Shown here piece after piece: positions 6,060-6,456 of a stretch of DNA of 6,456 bases. The notes below the pieces were generated by a model that saw nothing but the letters and a program-made list of their open reading frames with translations, did no database searches and was not told the origin of the DNA. Source of the stretch: an uncultured Leucobacter sp. (GTDB taxonomy: Bacteria > Actinomycetota > Actinomycetes > Actinomycetales > Microbacteriaceae). The stretch spans positions 1-6,456 of the forward strand of contig CAMFIY010000159.1 in assembly GCA_945952575.1 (NCBI GenBank). Reading direction: 5' to 3'. The number at the start of each line of letters is the position of its first letter. Positions within the stretch are counted from its first letter, which is position 1. The position numbers and the translations under genes are program-made.

Positions 6060-6125
6060 CTCCCGAAGAGTCGCAACGCGCCGCGTTGCGCCCTGGCCTG
6101 GCGGCGCGTTGCGACTCATCGGGAG
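6060..6125. repeat. 25-bp-arm inverted repeat with a 16-nt loop in a divergent intergenic region
   Basis: Arm 6060-6084 is the reverse complement of 6101-6125 with a single A/A mismatch (6067 against 6118). The loop is 6085-6100. The octamer CGCAACGC occurs at 6072-6079 and in inverted form at 6083-6090 and 6106-6113, so the left copy can pair either with the nearby copy (3-nt loop) or with the distant one. It lies between a gene leaving to the left (start 6004) and a tRNA gene leaving to the right, so it is not at the 3' end of any gene in view and no T-run follows. It may be a dispersed intergenic repeat or a regulatory structure; I cannot tell which. Confidence 0.85.
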
Positions 6126-6146
6126 AGGTGCGCCTCCGAGACCAGC

Positions 6147-6152
6147 TAGGAT
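6147..6152 (+). promoter_or_regulatory. Predicted -10 box of the tRNA-Ser gene
   Basis: TAGGAT (TAnnnT, typical of actinobacteria) lies 29 nt before the mature tRNA 5' end at 6182, giving a short leader of about 20 nt that RNase P would remove. No good -35 hexamer is seen 16-18 nt upstream. Confidence 0.5.
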
Positions 6153-6181
6153 GGTCGAGTCGGTCGCGCGCGGCCGACGCT

Positions 6182-6269
6182 GGAGGATTCGCCTAGCGGC
6201 CTATGGCGCACGCCTGGAACGCGTGTTGGGTTCACGCCCTCGGGGGTTCAAATCCCCCATCCTCCGCCA
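6182..6269 (+). tRNA. tRNA-Ser (anticodon GGA)
   Basis: This is a complete class II tRNA with encoded CCA. The acceptor stem is GGAGGAT (6182-6188) with ATCCTCC (6259-6265), the discriminator is G6266, and CCA is 6267-6269. The D stem is GCC/GGC (6191-6193, 6205-6207). The anticodon stem is CACGC/GCGTG (6209-6213, 6221-6225), closing the loop CTGGAAC with anticodon GGA at 6216-6218, which reads UCC and UCU. A long variable arm (6226-6241) with a GGG/CCC stem, together with the G discriminator, fits serine and not leucine. The T arm is GGGGG TTCAAAT CCCCC (6242-6258). A -10 box lies upstream and a strong hairpin begins 2 nt after the CCA. No defects seen. Confidence 0.97.
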
Positions 6270-6271
6270 CA

Positions 6272-6318
6272 GGAGATCGGCCTCCGATCGGGCATTCCCC
6301 GTTCGGAGGCCGATCTCC
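6272..6318. terminator. Strong hairpin, probable bidirectional terminator after tRNA-Ser
   Basis: GGAGATCGGCCTCCGA (6272-6287) is a perfect 16-bp inverted match to 6303-6318, with a 15-nt loop. It lies between the plus-strand tRNA-Ser and a minus-strand gene ending at 6354, i.e. between convergent genes. No clear T-run follows on either strand, which is common for terminators in high-GC actinobacteria. Confidence 0.75.
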
Positions 6319-6353
6319 GTCTCGGGCGTGAGCGGCCGGGCGACCGCTCCGGC

Positions 6354-6456
6354 TCAGCGCACCGGATCCGGCTGCAGCTCGATCGTCGCCGTCTCCCGCT
6401 GGCCCTCGCGGATGAACTCCACCTCGACCTCGTCACCCGGCGCGGCACGCACCGCC
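6354..6456 (-). CDS. C-terminal end of a probable PDZ-domain protein (5' end beyond window)
   Basis: Only the last 33 residues are in the window, ending PDPVR before TGA (6354-6356). The visible part, AVRAAPGDEVEVEFIREGQR then ETATIEL, has the 'pGd.v.v...R.G....v.l' pattern of the last strands of a PDZ domain. A PDZ at the extreme C-terminus is the layout of HtrA/DegP-type trypsin-like serine proteases, which act on misfolded proteins outside the membrane, so that is the likeliest identity. Other PDZ-containing proteins remain possible because the catalytic part is not visible. It converges on the tRNA-Ser gene and shares the hairpin between them. It is unrelated by position to the transporter operon. 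Confidence 0.65.
   Translation of the reverse strand, partial: AVRAAPGDEVEVEFIREGQRETATIELQPDPVR

Noticed and set aside
5414..6196. 260-residue plus-strand open frame spanning the membrane-protein gene and running into the tRNA
   Set aside because: It runs through the inverted repeat and into the tRNA gene, has low-complexity composition and no recognisable motif; the minus strand gives a clean membrane-protein pattern.
6226..6241. Long variable arm suggesting tRNA-Leu
   Set aside because: The anticodon loop CTGGAAC gives GGA and the discriminator base is G, both of which specify serine.
6248..6448. 66-residue minus-strand open frame over the hairpin and the end of the PDZ gene
   Set aside because: It overlaps the tRNA 3' half and the terminator, is Arg/Ser-rich, and is out of frame with the PDZ-like ending, which makes much better protein sense.
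1..6456. CRISPR array, insertion sequence, integrase or attachment site next to the tRNA
   Set aside because: No repeated spacer pattern, no transposase or integrase protein signature, and no duplicated tRNA 3' end found in this window.

Overview
This is a very GC-rich (roughly 70%), densely packed bacterial segment. The base composition, the tRNA-Ser with an encoded CCA, the TAnnnT-type -10 boxes directly in front of start codons and the protein style all suggest an actinobacterium, probably a member of the Microbacteriaceae. The family assignment is an inference from style, not from a database match.

Main locus (1-5469, all minus strand, so read from right to left): a LacI-family repressor (4447-5469), then a 108-bp gap holding a predicted promoter whose -10 box lies inside an 18-bp near-perfect palindrome (4377-4394). 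Next come two tandem, mutually diverged genes of the S-adenosylhomocysteine hydrolase (AHCY/SahH) family (3085-4338 and 1871-3088, overlapping by ATGA). They are followed by a CUT1-type extracellular solute-binding lipoprotein (541-1854) and the first part of a MalF/UgpA-type permease (1-506, cut by the window edge). Tight spacing (4-nt overlap, 16 nt, 34 nt) with no hairpin between genes argues for one operon: enzyme pair, then importer, repressed by the LacI protein until a ligand appears.

The enzyme pair is the most unusual content. The first protein keeps every catalytic residue I can align from AHCY but carries HLEAK where the classical enzyme has HxTxE; this HxExK form is associated with archaeal/Thermotoga-type enzymes and S-inosylhomocysteine. 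The second protein keeps the NAD site and the Lys/Asp/Asn redox cluster but has lost three aligned active-site histidines. No methionine- or SAM-cycle gene is visible, while a carbohydrate-type importer and a LacI regulator are. I infer that the pair acts on an imported compound by AHCY-like chemistry (NAD-dependent 3-oxidation, elimination/hydration, reduction) and not in SAM recycling. The substrate is unknown.

Right part (5470-6456): a small four-helix membrane protein of unknown function (5516-6004, minus), possibly read from a leaderless transcript; a divergent intergenic region with a 25-bp-arm inverted repeat (6060-6125); a complete tRNA-Ser(GGA) gene on the plus strand (6182-6269) with a predicted promoter; a strong 16-bp-stem hairpin (6272-6318), probably a bidirectional terminator; and the C-terminal end of a gene that looks like the last part of a PDZ domain (6354-6456, minus), cut by the window edge.
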